Assembly (NCBI RefSeq): GCF_000702665.1
Contig: NZ_JNJA01000004.1
Location: forward strand, 372,001 to 436,000
Direction of reading: 5' to 3'
DNA length: 64,000 bases
Source: Solidesulfovibrio alcoholivorans DSM 5433
GTDB lineage: Bacteria; Desulfobacterota; Desulfovibrionia; Desulfovibrionales; Desulfovibrionaceae
In this document: positions 31,504 through 45,491 of the stretch, in pieces
Numbering within the stretch: the first letter of the stretch is position 1
How the letters are laid out: every line of letters starts with the position of its first letter
The notes under the pieces: model-generated
What the model was told of the DNA's origin: nothing
Databases searched by the model: none
The model's input: only the letters and a program-made list of their open reading frames with translations
Program-made: the position numbers and the translations under genes

Positions 31504-31748
31504 GTCTTTTCACTCCTTTGCTTGGTCGCCGAAACGGTATGTGCCGCGCAACCGTCGTACAGGAGGGGCGTGGCCCCACCGGGGCGTCCCATGAGGACCG
31601 CCCTCCAGAAGCCCGGACCTCCTGCCCGTGTCCGAGCCCTCGCCAACGGCCGGCAGCGCCGCCATGCGGTTCTTGCACTCCGCAGTATGCTTTTTTAGCA
31701 TCCTCAAAAAATAAATAAACAGCCCAAACAGAAAACTCTAATCCAAAA
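31504..31748. promoter_or_regulatory. Divergent DUF169/LysR control region
   Basis: A 245-bp gap. The LysR-proximal 70 bp are strikingly AT-rich (aaaaataaataaa type sequence near 31708). LysR-type operators (T-N11-A) are expected here, but no single site stands out. Confidence 0.35.
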
Positions 31749-32648
31749 ATGGGCATAATCATGCAAGAGTTTCTGACAGACCTGCCACTCCTCGCAGCGG
31801 TCTCCCGGCAGAAAAGTTTCTTCAAGGCTGCTGAAATATTGGGGATGAGCGCTTCGACACTCTCAAGACGCATCAAATTGCTGGAAAAGCGGATGGGGGT
31901 GCTGCTCTTTTACAGGGACACACGTAATGTAAAGCTGACAGATACCGGCTCGCTCTTGATACAACGGTGCGAATTCATTCTTAGCGAAACGCAAAAGGCC
32001 TATGATTCCGTAGTGACAAACATGAGGGAGCCTTCTGGCTTGGTGCGCGTCTGCATGTTCCGGGATATGTACGAGGATCACATGCGGGGTATGTTGCTCG
32101 ATTTCGCTGCGCGTTGGCCCGACATCCGGATGGACCTGACCTTTGCGGAGCACTCGGTTGACCTGCGCACCGAGCCCTATGACGTCGCCTTTCTCATCGG
32201 GCCTTCCATCGCCCCACCGCTTGTGGCCAGAAAGCTCATGACCATCGAGCCTTTTTTGTACGCGTCCCCCGAGCTATTCAAACATCACGCCATGCCGGTG
32301 GAGCCGAAGGATCTGCACCGGCTCCCGTGCATCGTGCTCGAACGTTTCGGACGCCGCTGGCCCATGCACAACGGCAACCGGCAGGTCCTCGTCGACATAG
32401 AACCCCAATACACCTTCAGTTCCGTGGAGATGTGCCGCGATTTCGCGCTGGCCGGACATGGCATCGCCCTGCTCCGGGACCTGCTGGCCGTGCCGGATGA
32501 GATTGCGGGACGTCTGGTACGGGTACTCCCGCAGTGGAGCGGGGGATTCGAGCATGACGTCTATCTGGTGACAGGGCCCGGCCAACTTCCCCAGAGAGTT
32601 CGTCTGTTCGTGGATCACATCCAGGTGAACTACGCTTCGCGCGCATGA
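31749..32648 (+). CDS. LysR family transcriptional regulator
   Basis: 299 residues, normal for LysR. The N-terminal helix-turn-helix is FFKAAEILGMSASTLSRRIK followed by LEKRMGVLLFYR. The effector-binding half (about 95-295) contains YDVAFLIGPS and GIALL. It probably controls the divergent DUF169 gene and itself. The start is either 31749 or the ATG at 31761; neither has a strong ribosome site. The 5' part is AT-richer than flanking DNA. Confidence 0.9.
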   Translation: MGIIMQEFLTDLPLLAAVSRQKSFFKAAEILGMSASTLSRRIKLLEKRMGVLLFYRDTRNVKLTDTGSLLIQRCEFILSETQKAYDSVVTNMREPSGLVRVCMFRDMYEDHMRGMLLDFAARWPDIRMDLTFAEHSVDLRTEPYDVAFLIGPSIAPPLVARKLMTIEPFLYASPELFKHHAMPVEPKDLHRLPCIVLERFGRRWPMHNGNRQVLVDIEPQYTFSSVEMCRDFALAGHGIALLRDLLAVPDEIAGRLVRVLPQWSGGFEHDVYLVTGPGQLPQRVRLFVDHIQVNYASRA

Positions 32649-32802
32649 AATGAGGAAACCGGCTTTGTCATTATAGACGCAGCAATTCTCACTGCCCAAG
32701 GTCCCAGATCGTACGACCCGAGGGGGATCTATAGGAAAGATTTCGGAGTGAGAGGAAAGGGGGCTCTTTCGAGGAGGAGAGTTTCTTGGAAATCTCCAAC
32801 AA

Positions 32803-32896
32803 TGGCGGAAGCGTATAGGAGTCGAACCTACCTGTGACCTCTCGGCCACACACTGGATTTGAAGTCCAGGCGCCACACCGGTGACGAAACGCTTCC
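32803..32896 (-). tRNA. selC: tRNA-Sec (UCA)
   Basis: 94 nt on the minus strand. An 8-bp acceptor GGAAGCGT/ACGCTTCC, the anticodon stem-loop CTGGACTTCAAATCCAG with anticodon TCA, a long variable arm, GGTTCGACTCC T-loop and encoded CCA (32805-32803) are all as in bacterial selenocysteine tRNA. It supplies Sec for UGA decoding, including in selD of this window. Confidence 0.97.
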
Positions 32897-32909
32897 GTCC
32901 AAACACTTC

Positions 32910-32938
32910 TTAATAATTGTTTTTGGCGTTCTGAGCAA
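32910..32938 (-). promoter_or_regulatory. selC: selC promoter
   Basis: On the minus strand TTGCTC (32938-32933), 17 bp, TATTAA (32915-32910) ends 13 bp before the tRNA 5' end. Spacing and match fit a sigma-70 promoter for a stable RNA. Confidence 0.65.
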
Positions 32939-33120
32939 GTCGTTCGCGCCGTTGGGCGCAGGTGGCGGGCCGCGCCGGAAGCGGCATTCGCTCCCGGCGC
33001 GGCGGCGAGAGGTTGCGTGGCCCTTGCACGACAGCGGCAGGGTGCATACCGGGCAGTCGTCAGGACCTGGGCGATCAAGCGAACCCCCGCGCATCGCGCG
33101 CGCTCCCTCGCCTCCCTTCC

Positions 33121-33528
33121 TTAATGAATGCCGCAGTTGTTGAGAAACGGGGCGTACTTCTTGTCCGTGCCCTTGATATGGTTGACGAGCCAGCTGGAAA
33201 GAAAGCTCAGGATATCCATGGACATGGCGCATTTTCCCTTGTTGCAGTCGCTTTCGACCTGCACCACCTTGGCCACGAACTTGTCGTGCTCCGTCTTGTG
33301 CGCGGCGTAGTCAGGATAGTTGTTGCCCTTCATATACCGCTCTTCCAGCGCGAAGTGCGTGGCCGCGTACTCCTTCATCTCCTTGACGATGCGCATCAGC
33401 ACGTTTTCCGTTTTGCCTGATTTCATGGCGTCGTGCAGTTCGTTGACCATGTCCACGAGCTTGTGGTGTTGCTTGTCGATCTCGGCGATGTTCACAGAAA
33501 GGCGGTCACTCCATGCAAGCAGACTCAT
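33121..33528 (-). CDS. Bacteriohemerythrin
   Basis: 135 residues with the di-iron ligand pattern of hemerythrins: DKQHHKLVDMVNELHD, HFALEERYM, HKTEHDKF, and SWLVNHIKGTDKKY. These supply the His, Glu and Asp residues that bridge the O2-binding iron pair. It likely buffers or delivers oxygen in the cytoplasm of this anaerobe. The ATG at 33528 follows a perfect AGGAGG. It stands alone, divergent from the hybrid kinase. Confidence 0.95.
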   Translation of the reverse strand: MSLLAWSDRLSVNIAEIDKQHHKLVDMVNELHDAMKSGKTENVLMRIVKEMKEYAATHFALEERYMKGNNYPDYAAHKTEHDKFVAKVVQVESDCNKGKCAMSMDILSFLSSWLVNHIKGTDKKYAPFLNNCGIH

Positions 33529-33811
33529 GACAAACCTCCTGGAAATCCGGCTGGTTGTTGCCAACCGGTTAAGTAGGATTAATGAAACTAAAATTATCCT
33601 ATATGCAATACCACGGCAAGATCCGGTCGCGGCCCGTTTCGTTAACATGCCAACAAGTATAGCCTTGTTTTTTTTAGGAACACAATAATGCCCTGCGGCA
33701 AGCGTTGCCGCGCTTCTCTTTCCAGGCGCGGCCCGACCTTCTCTTGACTTCCCGGGCGCTCGTGACGACATTGCCCGAAACAGCCCGAGCGCCCTGCGCC
33801 GGACGCCACTT

Positions 33812-36800
33812 ATGCCGCGAGCAGCCATGCCCCGACGGATTCTCTCCTGCCTTCTCCTCCTGGCCCTTCTCGGACCGGGTTCGGCCATGGCCGAAAAAAT
33901 CCGCAAAAACGTCCTCTATTTCAACTCCTACCAGAACGGCTACCAGTGGTCGGACGAGATATTGGCCGGCATCCGCGACGCGTTTTCCCATTCCGATTTC
34001 AACGTGGACCTGCAAATCGAGTACATGGACTCGAAGAAGTTCACCGATCCGGTCCTTCGCGGCATGCTCCACGATTTCTACAAGCTCAAATACCGCAACA
34101 CCCGCTTCGAAGTCATCCTGGCTTCGGACAATTTCGCCTTCAACTTCCTGCGCGAATACCAGGACGAGCTTTTCCCGAACACGCCCGTGGTCTTTTGCGG
34201 CGTCAACGATTTCCATCCGCAGTGGCTCGACGGCCACCCCAACTACACAGGCGTGCTCGAGGAACCCGACATCCGCGAGACCTTGGAACTGGCCCTGCGC
34301 TTCCATCCGGATCGTCGTCGCCTCGTCATCTTCGGCGACACCTCGGTCACGGGCGTGGCCATCGGCAACCAGTTGCGCGCCGTGGAGCCCGCCTTCGTGG
34401 GCCGCCTGGCGTTCGAGTACCAGGACAACCTGAGCCTGCAGGAAATCCTCGACGCGGTGCATGCCCTGCCGGTGGACGCCATGATCTTCCTGATTCCCTT
34501 CTACAAGGATACGCAAAAGGACGTCTATTCCGTCAACGAGGTGCTCGCGGCCATACGGGCCAACTCCGACGTGCCCATCTACAGCGCCTGGCGCTTCATG
34601 CTCGGCCACGGTATCGTCGGCGGCAAGATGCACAGCGGATTCGAGGAAGGCCGGCTCGTGGCCGAAATGGCGGACAAGCTCCTGCACGGCGTGCCCCTGT
34701 CCGCCCTGCCCGTGGTCACGCGCACCGACGACGCCTATGTCTTCGATTACAAGGAAATGCTGCGGCTCGGGATCACCACGGACAAGCTGCCCTCGAACTT
34801 CACGCTCATCAACGAGCCCTACCCCTTCTACCACGTCAACATCGCCGTCTTCTGGACGGTCATCATCAGCGTCATCGTCCTCTGTTACGTTCTGGTCCTG
34901 CTCATGACCAACATCCTGCGCCGCCGCCGCGTGGAGGAAACCATCAAGGACCAGCTTTCCTTCATGGAGACGCTTGTCAACACCATCCCCATCCCCCTCT
35001 ACTTCAAGGACGGGACCGGGGCCTACAAGGGCTGCAACCCGGCTTTTCGCGCCTGGTGCGGCCTAGCCGGCGAATCCACGCCCGCTGAAGCCTGCGCCGG
35101 CGTCGGCGCCGCGCCGCTGTCGCGCTTCCTCGACGCCGGCGACAGCCTGCTTTTGCGCGAACCCGGCGTGCGCGTGGGCGAAGCCTCCATCATGACCGCC
35201 GACGACGAACCGCGCGCGGTCATCCTGCACCGCGCCGTGTACGAAAGCGCCAAGGGCCAGATCGCCGGCCTCGTCGGCGTGCTCTACGACATCTCCGAAC
35301 TGCGGCGCGCCTCGGAGCAGCTGCGCGAGGCCGAGGAGAAGTACCGCGGCATCTTCGAGAATTCCGCCCTGGGCATCTTCCGCATGACCCCGGACGGCCA
35401 GACCGTGGACGTCAACCCGGCTCTCCTGAACATGCTCGGCGTGCGCGACCTGGCGGAACTGGCGGCGCGGCGCGGCGACCTCGTGGAAGTGCTCTTCTCC
35501 GGCGGCGAACGCTTCGAAGCCCTACTCGCCTCGGTCGAGGACGAGGAAGCGACCGTCAAGTTCGAAACCCGGTTCGTGCGCCCGGACGCCAGGATCATCA
35601 CCGTCAACGTCAACATGCGCCTGGTGGCCGACCCGGGCGGTTACCTGGCCTACGTCGAGGGCGTGGTCGAGGACGTGACCATGCGCCACGAGGCCGAGCG
35701 GGCCTTGCGCGAATCCCAGGAAATGCTGCGCCTGGTCCTCGACAACATCCCCCAGCTCGTCTCCTGGAAGGACAAGGCGTTGCGCTACATCGGCGCGAAC
35801 CGGGCCTTTATCGAATTCTTCGGCTTCGCCGACCTGGAGGACCTGCGGGGGCGCGACGACTACGCGTTGCCGCTGCGCCGCGAGGACATGGATGCCGTGC
35901 GGGCCACGGACATCGACGTCATGCGCAACAACCGCACCGTGGCCGGCGAACTGGCCGCGCGCAACGTGCGCGGGGCCGACGTGCTGCTCGAGATCAAAAA
36001 AGTCCCCCTGCACGACGACAGGGGCGCGGTGGTCGGCGTGCTCTCCACGGCCGAGGACGTGACCCAGAAGGTGAGTCTCGAGCGCCAGTTGCTCCAGTCG
36101 CAGAAGATGGAGGCCATCGGCACCCTGGCCGGCGGCATCGCCCACGACTTCAACAACATTCTCACCTCGATCATCAATTCCGCGGAGCTCGCGCTGATGG
36201 ACCTGCCGCCCGAGACGACCGTGGACGACGACCTGCGCCGCGTGCTCAAGGCAGGCCTTCGCGGCAGCCGGCTCGTCAAGCAGATTCTCTCCTTCACCCG
36301 GCCGTCCCAGGCGGGCTTTGCGGCCATCAATGTGGTGGATGTGGTGAGCGAGGCCACGGGCCTGCTCAAGGCGTCCATGCCGCGCAACATCAAGATCGTG
36401 CTGGACCTGCCCGACCATGCCGTCACCTGCCGCGCCGACCCCACGCAGTTGCACCAGATCGTCATGAACCTGTGCACCAACGCCTTCCAGGCCATGCGCG
36501 AGTCCGGCGGCATGCTGACGTTGACGTTGGCCGAGGATGATTTGAACGAAACCCTGGCCGGGCAGGTCGGCGTGCGCGCCGGCCGTCACGCGCGCATTTC
36601 CATCGCCGATACCGGCCCGGGCATCGCGCCGGAGATTCTGGATAAGATCTTCGACCCCTTCTTCACCACCAAGCAGAAAGGCGAAGGCACAGGGCTCGGG
36701 CTTGCCGTTGTGCGCGGCATCGTCAAAAGCCACCGCGGCGCGGTGCGCGTTGCCAGCCAGCCCGGGGCCGGCACGCGCTTCGACGTGTTCCTGCCGCTTC

Positions 36801-37233
36801 TGGCCGAAGGCGACGCGCCCGCCCTGCCGCCTGTCGCGGCCCCCAACAGGGGGCGCGACCGCATCCTCTTCGTCGAGGACGACGAGGACCAGCTGCTGAC
36901 CATCCCCCGCGTGCTGGCCCAGCTCGGTCACGAGGTCGCGGCCTTCGGCGGCGGCGCGGCGGCCCTTGCGCGCCTGTCCTCCGATCCCGCCGCCTTCGAC
37001 GTCTGCATCACCGACTTCGACATGCCCGACATCAACGGCCTGGAGTTGGCCGGCAAGATCGCCGCCCTGGCCCCGAACCTGCCCGTCATCCTCGTCTCGG
37101 GCCGCCTGGGCGACATCGAGGACCGCGAGATGGCCGGCAACATCAAGAAAATCGTGCTTAAGCCCTACAACCAGGCGATCATCTCCGCGGCCATCCGCGA
37201 GGTGCTCGACGCCAAGCCCCAGACCAAAGCCGC

Positions 37234-37237
<4 letters not shown>
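33812..37237 (+). CDS. lurS: Membrane hybrid sensor kinase of the lactate operon (LurS-like)
   Basis: 1141 residues. A signal peptide (to about residue 28) leads to a periplasmic ABC-type substrate-binding-like sensor domain (about 30-330), one transmembrane helix (VIISVIVLCYVLVLLMTNIL, about 350-370) and three PAS-like domains (about 385-740). HisKA (GGIAHDFNN, His about 778), HATPase (ADTGPGI, GTGLGLAVV) and a C-terminal receiver (Asp about 1068 in CITDFDMPD) follow. It overlaps the response-regulator gene by 4 nt (ATGA). The place directly before the lactate operon matches the LurS/LurR system known from Desulfovibrio vulgaris; the symbol rests on that context. The ligand is probably lactate or a related acid, which is inference. 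Confidence 0.85.
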
Positions 37238-38655
<1,418 letters not shown>

Positions 38656-38691
38656 CCGCAGCTGGCGAAATCCGCGTTTCCATTTATTTCT

Positions 38692-38710
38692 CGGACGCAT
38701 TTTGCGTCCG
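38692..38710. terminator. Hairpin after lurR
   Basis: An 8-bp perfect stem CGGACGCA/TGCGTCCG (38692-38699, 38703-38710) with a TTT loop lies 36 bp past the lurR stop. It lacks a T tract, so it is a possible terminator or mRNA end stabiliser. Confidence 0.4.
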
Positions 38711-38834
38711 TGCGCCTCCGACTTTGCGTCTTTTGGAACAATCCATATTTCATCCTTTTCCCCGTGCCATTCCTTGCCTGTTGTGGCATGACGAGCCAGG
38801 AATCCCATTCCAGGCCGGATCGGCGTTCGGGGTG

Positions 38835-42757
<3,923 letters not shown>

Positions 42758-42775
42758 GCCAAAGCGAGAGGAACC

Positions 42776-44155
42776 ATGGATAACCACCTGTCCCAGAAGT
42801 TCGAGGAAATCGTCGGCAAGGAAAACGTCCTGGCCAGCGAGGTGGACCGCCACTCGTACTCCTACGATGCGGCTGTCCTTCCCCCCAAGCTCCCGGCCCT
42901 GGCCGTGCGTCCCGAGACGCCCGAGGCTCTGGGACGGGTGGTGAAAACGTGCAACGAACTCGGGCTGCCGCTGACTGTGCGCGGCTCGGGAACCAACCTC
43001 TCCGGCGGCACCATCCCCTCTCCGGGGGGGGTGGTCGCCCTGACCGGGGCACTCAACAAGATCATCGAGATCAACGAAGCCGACATGTATGCCGTGGTCC
43101 AGACCGGCGTGGTCACGGCCAAGTTCGCGACCGAGGTGGCGAGGCGCGGCCTGTTCTATCCGCCCGATCCGGGCAGCCAGGCCGTGTCCACCATCGGCGG
43201 CAACGTGGCCGAAAACGCCGGGGGCCTGCGCGGCCTCAAGTACGGGGTCACCAAGGACTACGTCATGGGCCTCTCCCTCTATGACGTGGACGGGGAACTC
43301 GTCAAAACCGGCTCGCGCACCGTCAAGTGCGTGACCGGCATGAACCTGCACGGGCTCATGGTCGGGTCCGAAGGCACGCTCGGGGTGTTCAACGAGATCA
43401 TCCTCAAGCTCGTGCCGCCGCCCAAGGCCAGCAAGGCCATGATGGCCGTCTTCGACGACCTGGGCAAGGCCTCGGAGACCGTGGCCGCGATCATCGCGGC
43501 CAAGATCGTGCCCGCGACCCTCGAGTACATGGACGACTTCACGATCAAGACCGTCGAGGACTTCGCCCATGCGGGCCTGCCCACCGACGCCAAGGCGTTG
43601 CTGCTGATCGAAGTGGACGGCCACCCGGCCCAGGTCGAGGAGGAAGCCTCCGAGGTCGAAGCCATCTGCAAACGCGTGGGCGCCACGCGCATCCACGTGG
43701 CCACGGACGCGGCCGAACGCAACAAGGTCTGGGAAGCCCGCCGCGCGGCCCTTTCTGCCCTGGCCCGGGTGCGCCCGACCACGGTGCTCGAGGACGCCAC
43801 GGTGCCGCGCTCCCAGATCCCGGCCATGGTCGGCGCGCTGGAGAAGATCGCGGCCAAGTTCAAGCTGACCATCGGCACCTTCGGCCACGCCGGCGACGGC
43901 AACCTGCATCCGACCATCCTCACCGACAAGCGCGACCATGAAGAATGGAAGCGCGTCGAAGCGGCCATCGACGAGATCTTCGACGTGGCCCTCTCCCTTG
44001 GCGGCACCCTGTCCGGCGAACACGGCATCGGCACCGCCAAGTCCAAATACATGGCCAAGGAAGTGGGCATGGGCTCCATCCTCTACGCCAGGAAACTGAA
44101 AAAAGCCCTGGATCCCAAGGGAATTCTCAATCCCGGCAAGATCACGGGGGAATGA
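42776..44155 (+). CDS. FAD-linked D-lactate dehydrogenase (GlcD-like)
   Basis: 459 residues of the GlcD/DLD family. The FAD-binding PCMH domain has VRGSGTNLSGG and PPDPGSQAVSTIGGNVAENAGGLRGLKYG (seen in order, about 60-155). The FAD-oxidase C domain has FGHAGDGNLHPTI and SGEHGIGTAKS. It oxidises D-lactate (or glycolate) to pyruvate and passes electrons to the Fe-S subunit encoded immediately downstream (1 nt gap). The equivalent D. vulgaris gene lies in the same order after por. Confidence 0.92.
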   Translation: MDNHLSQKFEEIVGKENVLASEVDRHSYSYDAAVLPPKLPALAVRPETPEALGRVVKTCNELGLPLTVRGSGTNLSGGTIPSPGGVVALTGALNKIIEINEADMYAVVQTGVVTAKFATEVARRGLFYPPDPGSQAVSTIGGNVAENAGGLRGLKYGVTKDYVMGLSLYDVDGELVKTGSRTVKCVTGMNLHGLMVGSEGTLGVFNEIILKLVPPPKASKAMMAVFDDLGKASETVAAIIAAKIVPATLEYMDDFTIKTVEDFAHAGLPTDAKALLLIEVDGHPAQVEEEASEVEAICKRVGATRIHVATDAAERNKVWEARRAALSALARVRPTTVLEDATVPRSQIPAMVGALEKIAAKFKLTIGTFGHAGDGNLHPTILTDKRDHEEWKRVEAAIDEIFDVALSLGGTLSGEHGIGTAKSKYMAKEVGMGSILYARKLKKALDPKGILNPGKITGE

Positions 44156-44156
44156 T

Positions 44157-45455
44157 ATGAGCGAGATGCGTGAACTGGTCGGCCTGCTCAAGCAGATCGA
44201 CGACCAGCTTGTGGCCTGCATGCGCTGCGGCATGTGCCAGGCCGTGTGCCCCCTCTACGCGGAAACGGGGCTTGAGGGCCATGTGGCCCGGGGCAAGATC
44301 GCCCTGCTCGAATGCCTGGCCGACGAGGTCATCAAGGACCCGGCCGGCGTCAAGGAACGCCTGGACGCGTGCCTGCTGTGCGGCTCGTGCCAGGCCAACT
44401 GCCCGAGCGGCGTCAAGGCCCTGGACATCTTCCTCAAGGCCCGCGCCTTCCTTACGGGCTACTACGGCCTGCCGCCGGTCAAGCGGGCGATCTTCCGGGG
44501 ACTTTTAAAAAATCCCCGACTGTTCGACTCCGTCATGTCCATCGCGGCCAAGTTCCAAGGCATCTTCACCCGTCCGGTCAACGACATGGTGGGCTCGTCG
44601 TGCGCCAGGATCTTTTCGAACCTGCTGGAGGGCCGCCATTTCGCGCCCCTGGCCGGTTCCGCCCTGCACGCGACACAGGCCGAGCGCGACACGCCGCGCG
44701 GCCCCTCGGGCCTCAAGGCGGCGTTCTTCTACGGCTGCGTGGTGGACAAGATGTTCCCGCGCATCGGCAAGGCCGTCCTCGATGTCTGCGACCATCACGG
44801 CGTCGGCGTCTATATGCCCCACGGCCAGGCCTGCTGCGGCATCCCGGCCCTGTCCTCGGGCGATCGCGACACCTTCGAAACCCTGGTCGCCGCGAACATG
44901 AAGCTCTTCGGCGACCATGACTTCGACGTGCTGGTCACGCCCTGCGCCACCTGCACCTCGACCATCAAGAAAATATGGCCGCTGATGGCCGAAGGCCTGC
45001 CCGAGTCCACCCGGTTCAAGATCCGGGAGCTCGCTAAGAAGGTCAAGGATATCAGCGCCTTTCTGGTCCAGGACGTCAAGGTGGCCCCTGCGGCCGCCGG
45101 CGCGGGCGACATCGCGGTCACCTACCACGATCCCTGCCACCTGAAAAAATCCCTGGGTATTTCCGCCGAGCCCAGGGTCTTGCTTGCGGCCAATCCGCGC
45201 TACCGCCTCATCGAGATGGAAGGCGCGGATTCGTGCTGCGGTTCCGGCGGAAGCTTCACCTTGCAGCATTACGACCTCTCCAAGCGCATTGGAAAGCGTA
45301 AGCGGGACAACATCGTCGCCACGGGTGCCTCCGTCGTGGCCACGAGCTGCCCCGCCTGTATGCTGCAAATCGGGGACATGCTGTCCCAGGCCGGCGACAA
45401 GCTGGCCATCCGGCATCCGGTGGAGATCTACGCGGAGACTCTGGCCGGGAAGTAG
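44157..45455 (+). CDS. Fe-S subunit of D-lactate dehydrogenase (GlcF/HdrD-like)
   Basis: 432 residues. It has two N-terminal [4Fe-4S] motifs (CMRCGMCQAVCP about residue 21; CLLCGSCQANCP about 72) and two CCG domains (CCGIPALSSG; CCGSGGSF) of the type that holds noncubane clusters in heterodisulfide reductase. It probably carries electrons from the flavoprotein to the membrane quinone pool. It begins 1 nt after the flavoprotein stop. Confidence 0.92.
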   Translation: MSEMRELVGLLKQIDDQLVACMRCGMCQAVCPLYAETGLEGHVARGKIALLECLADEVIKDPAGVKERLDACLLCGSCQANCPSGVKALDIFLKARAFLTGYYGLPPVKRAIFRGLLKNPRLFDSVMSIAAKFQGIFTRPVNDMVGSSCARIFSNLLEGRHFAPLAGSALHATQAERDTPRGPSGLKAAFFYGCVVDKMFPRIGKAVLDVCDHHGVGVYMPHGQACCGIPALSSGDRDTFETLVAANMKLFGDHDFDVLVTPCATCTSTIKKIWPLMAEGLPESTRFKIRELAKKVKDISAFLVQDVKVAPAAAGAGDIAVTYHDPCHLKKSLGISAEPRVLLAANPRYRLIEMEGADSCCGSGGSFTLQHYDLSKRIGKRKRDNIVATGASVVATSCPACMLQIGDMLSQAGDKLAIRHPVEIYAETLAGK

Positions 45456-45491
45456 CCCGGCCGCACCCAAAAAGGCGAGCGAGGTAGCCGA

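Noticed and set aside
32803..32896. Intact genomic island with att sites at selC
   Set aside because: I looked for a second copy of the tRNA 3' end in the adjacent accessory region and found none; there is no integrase gene either.
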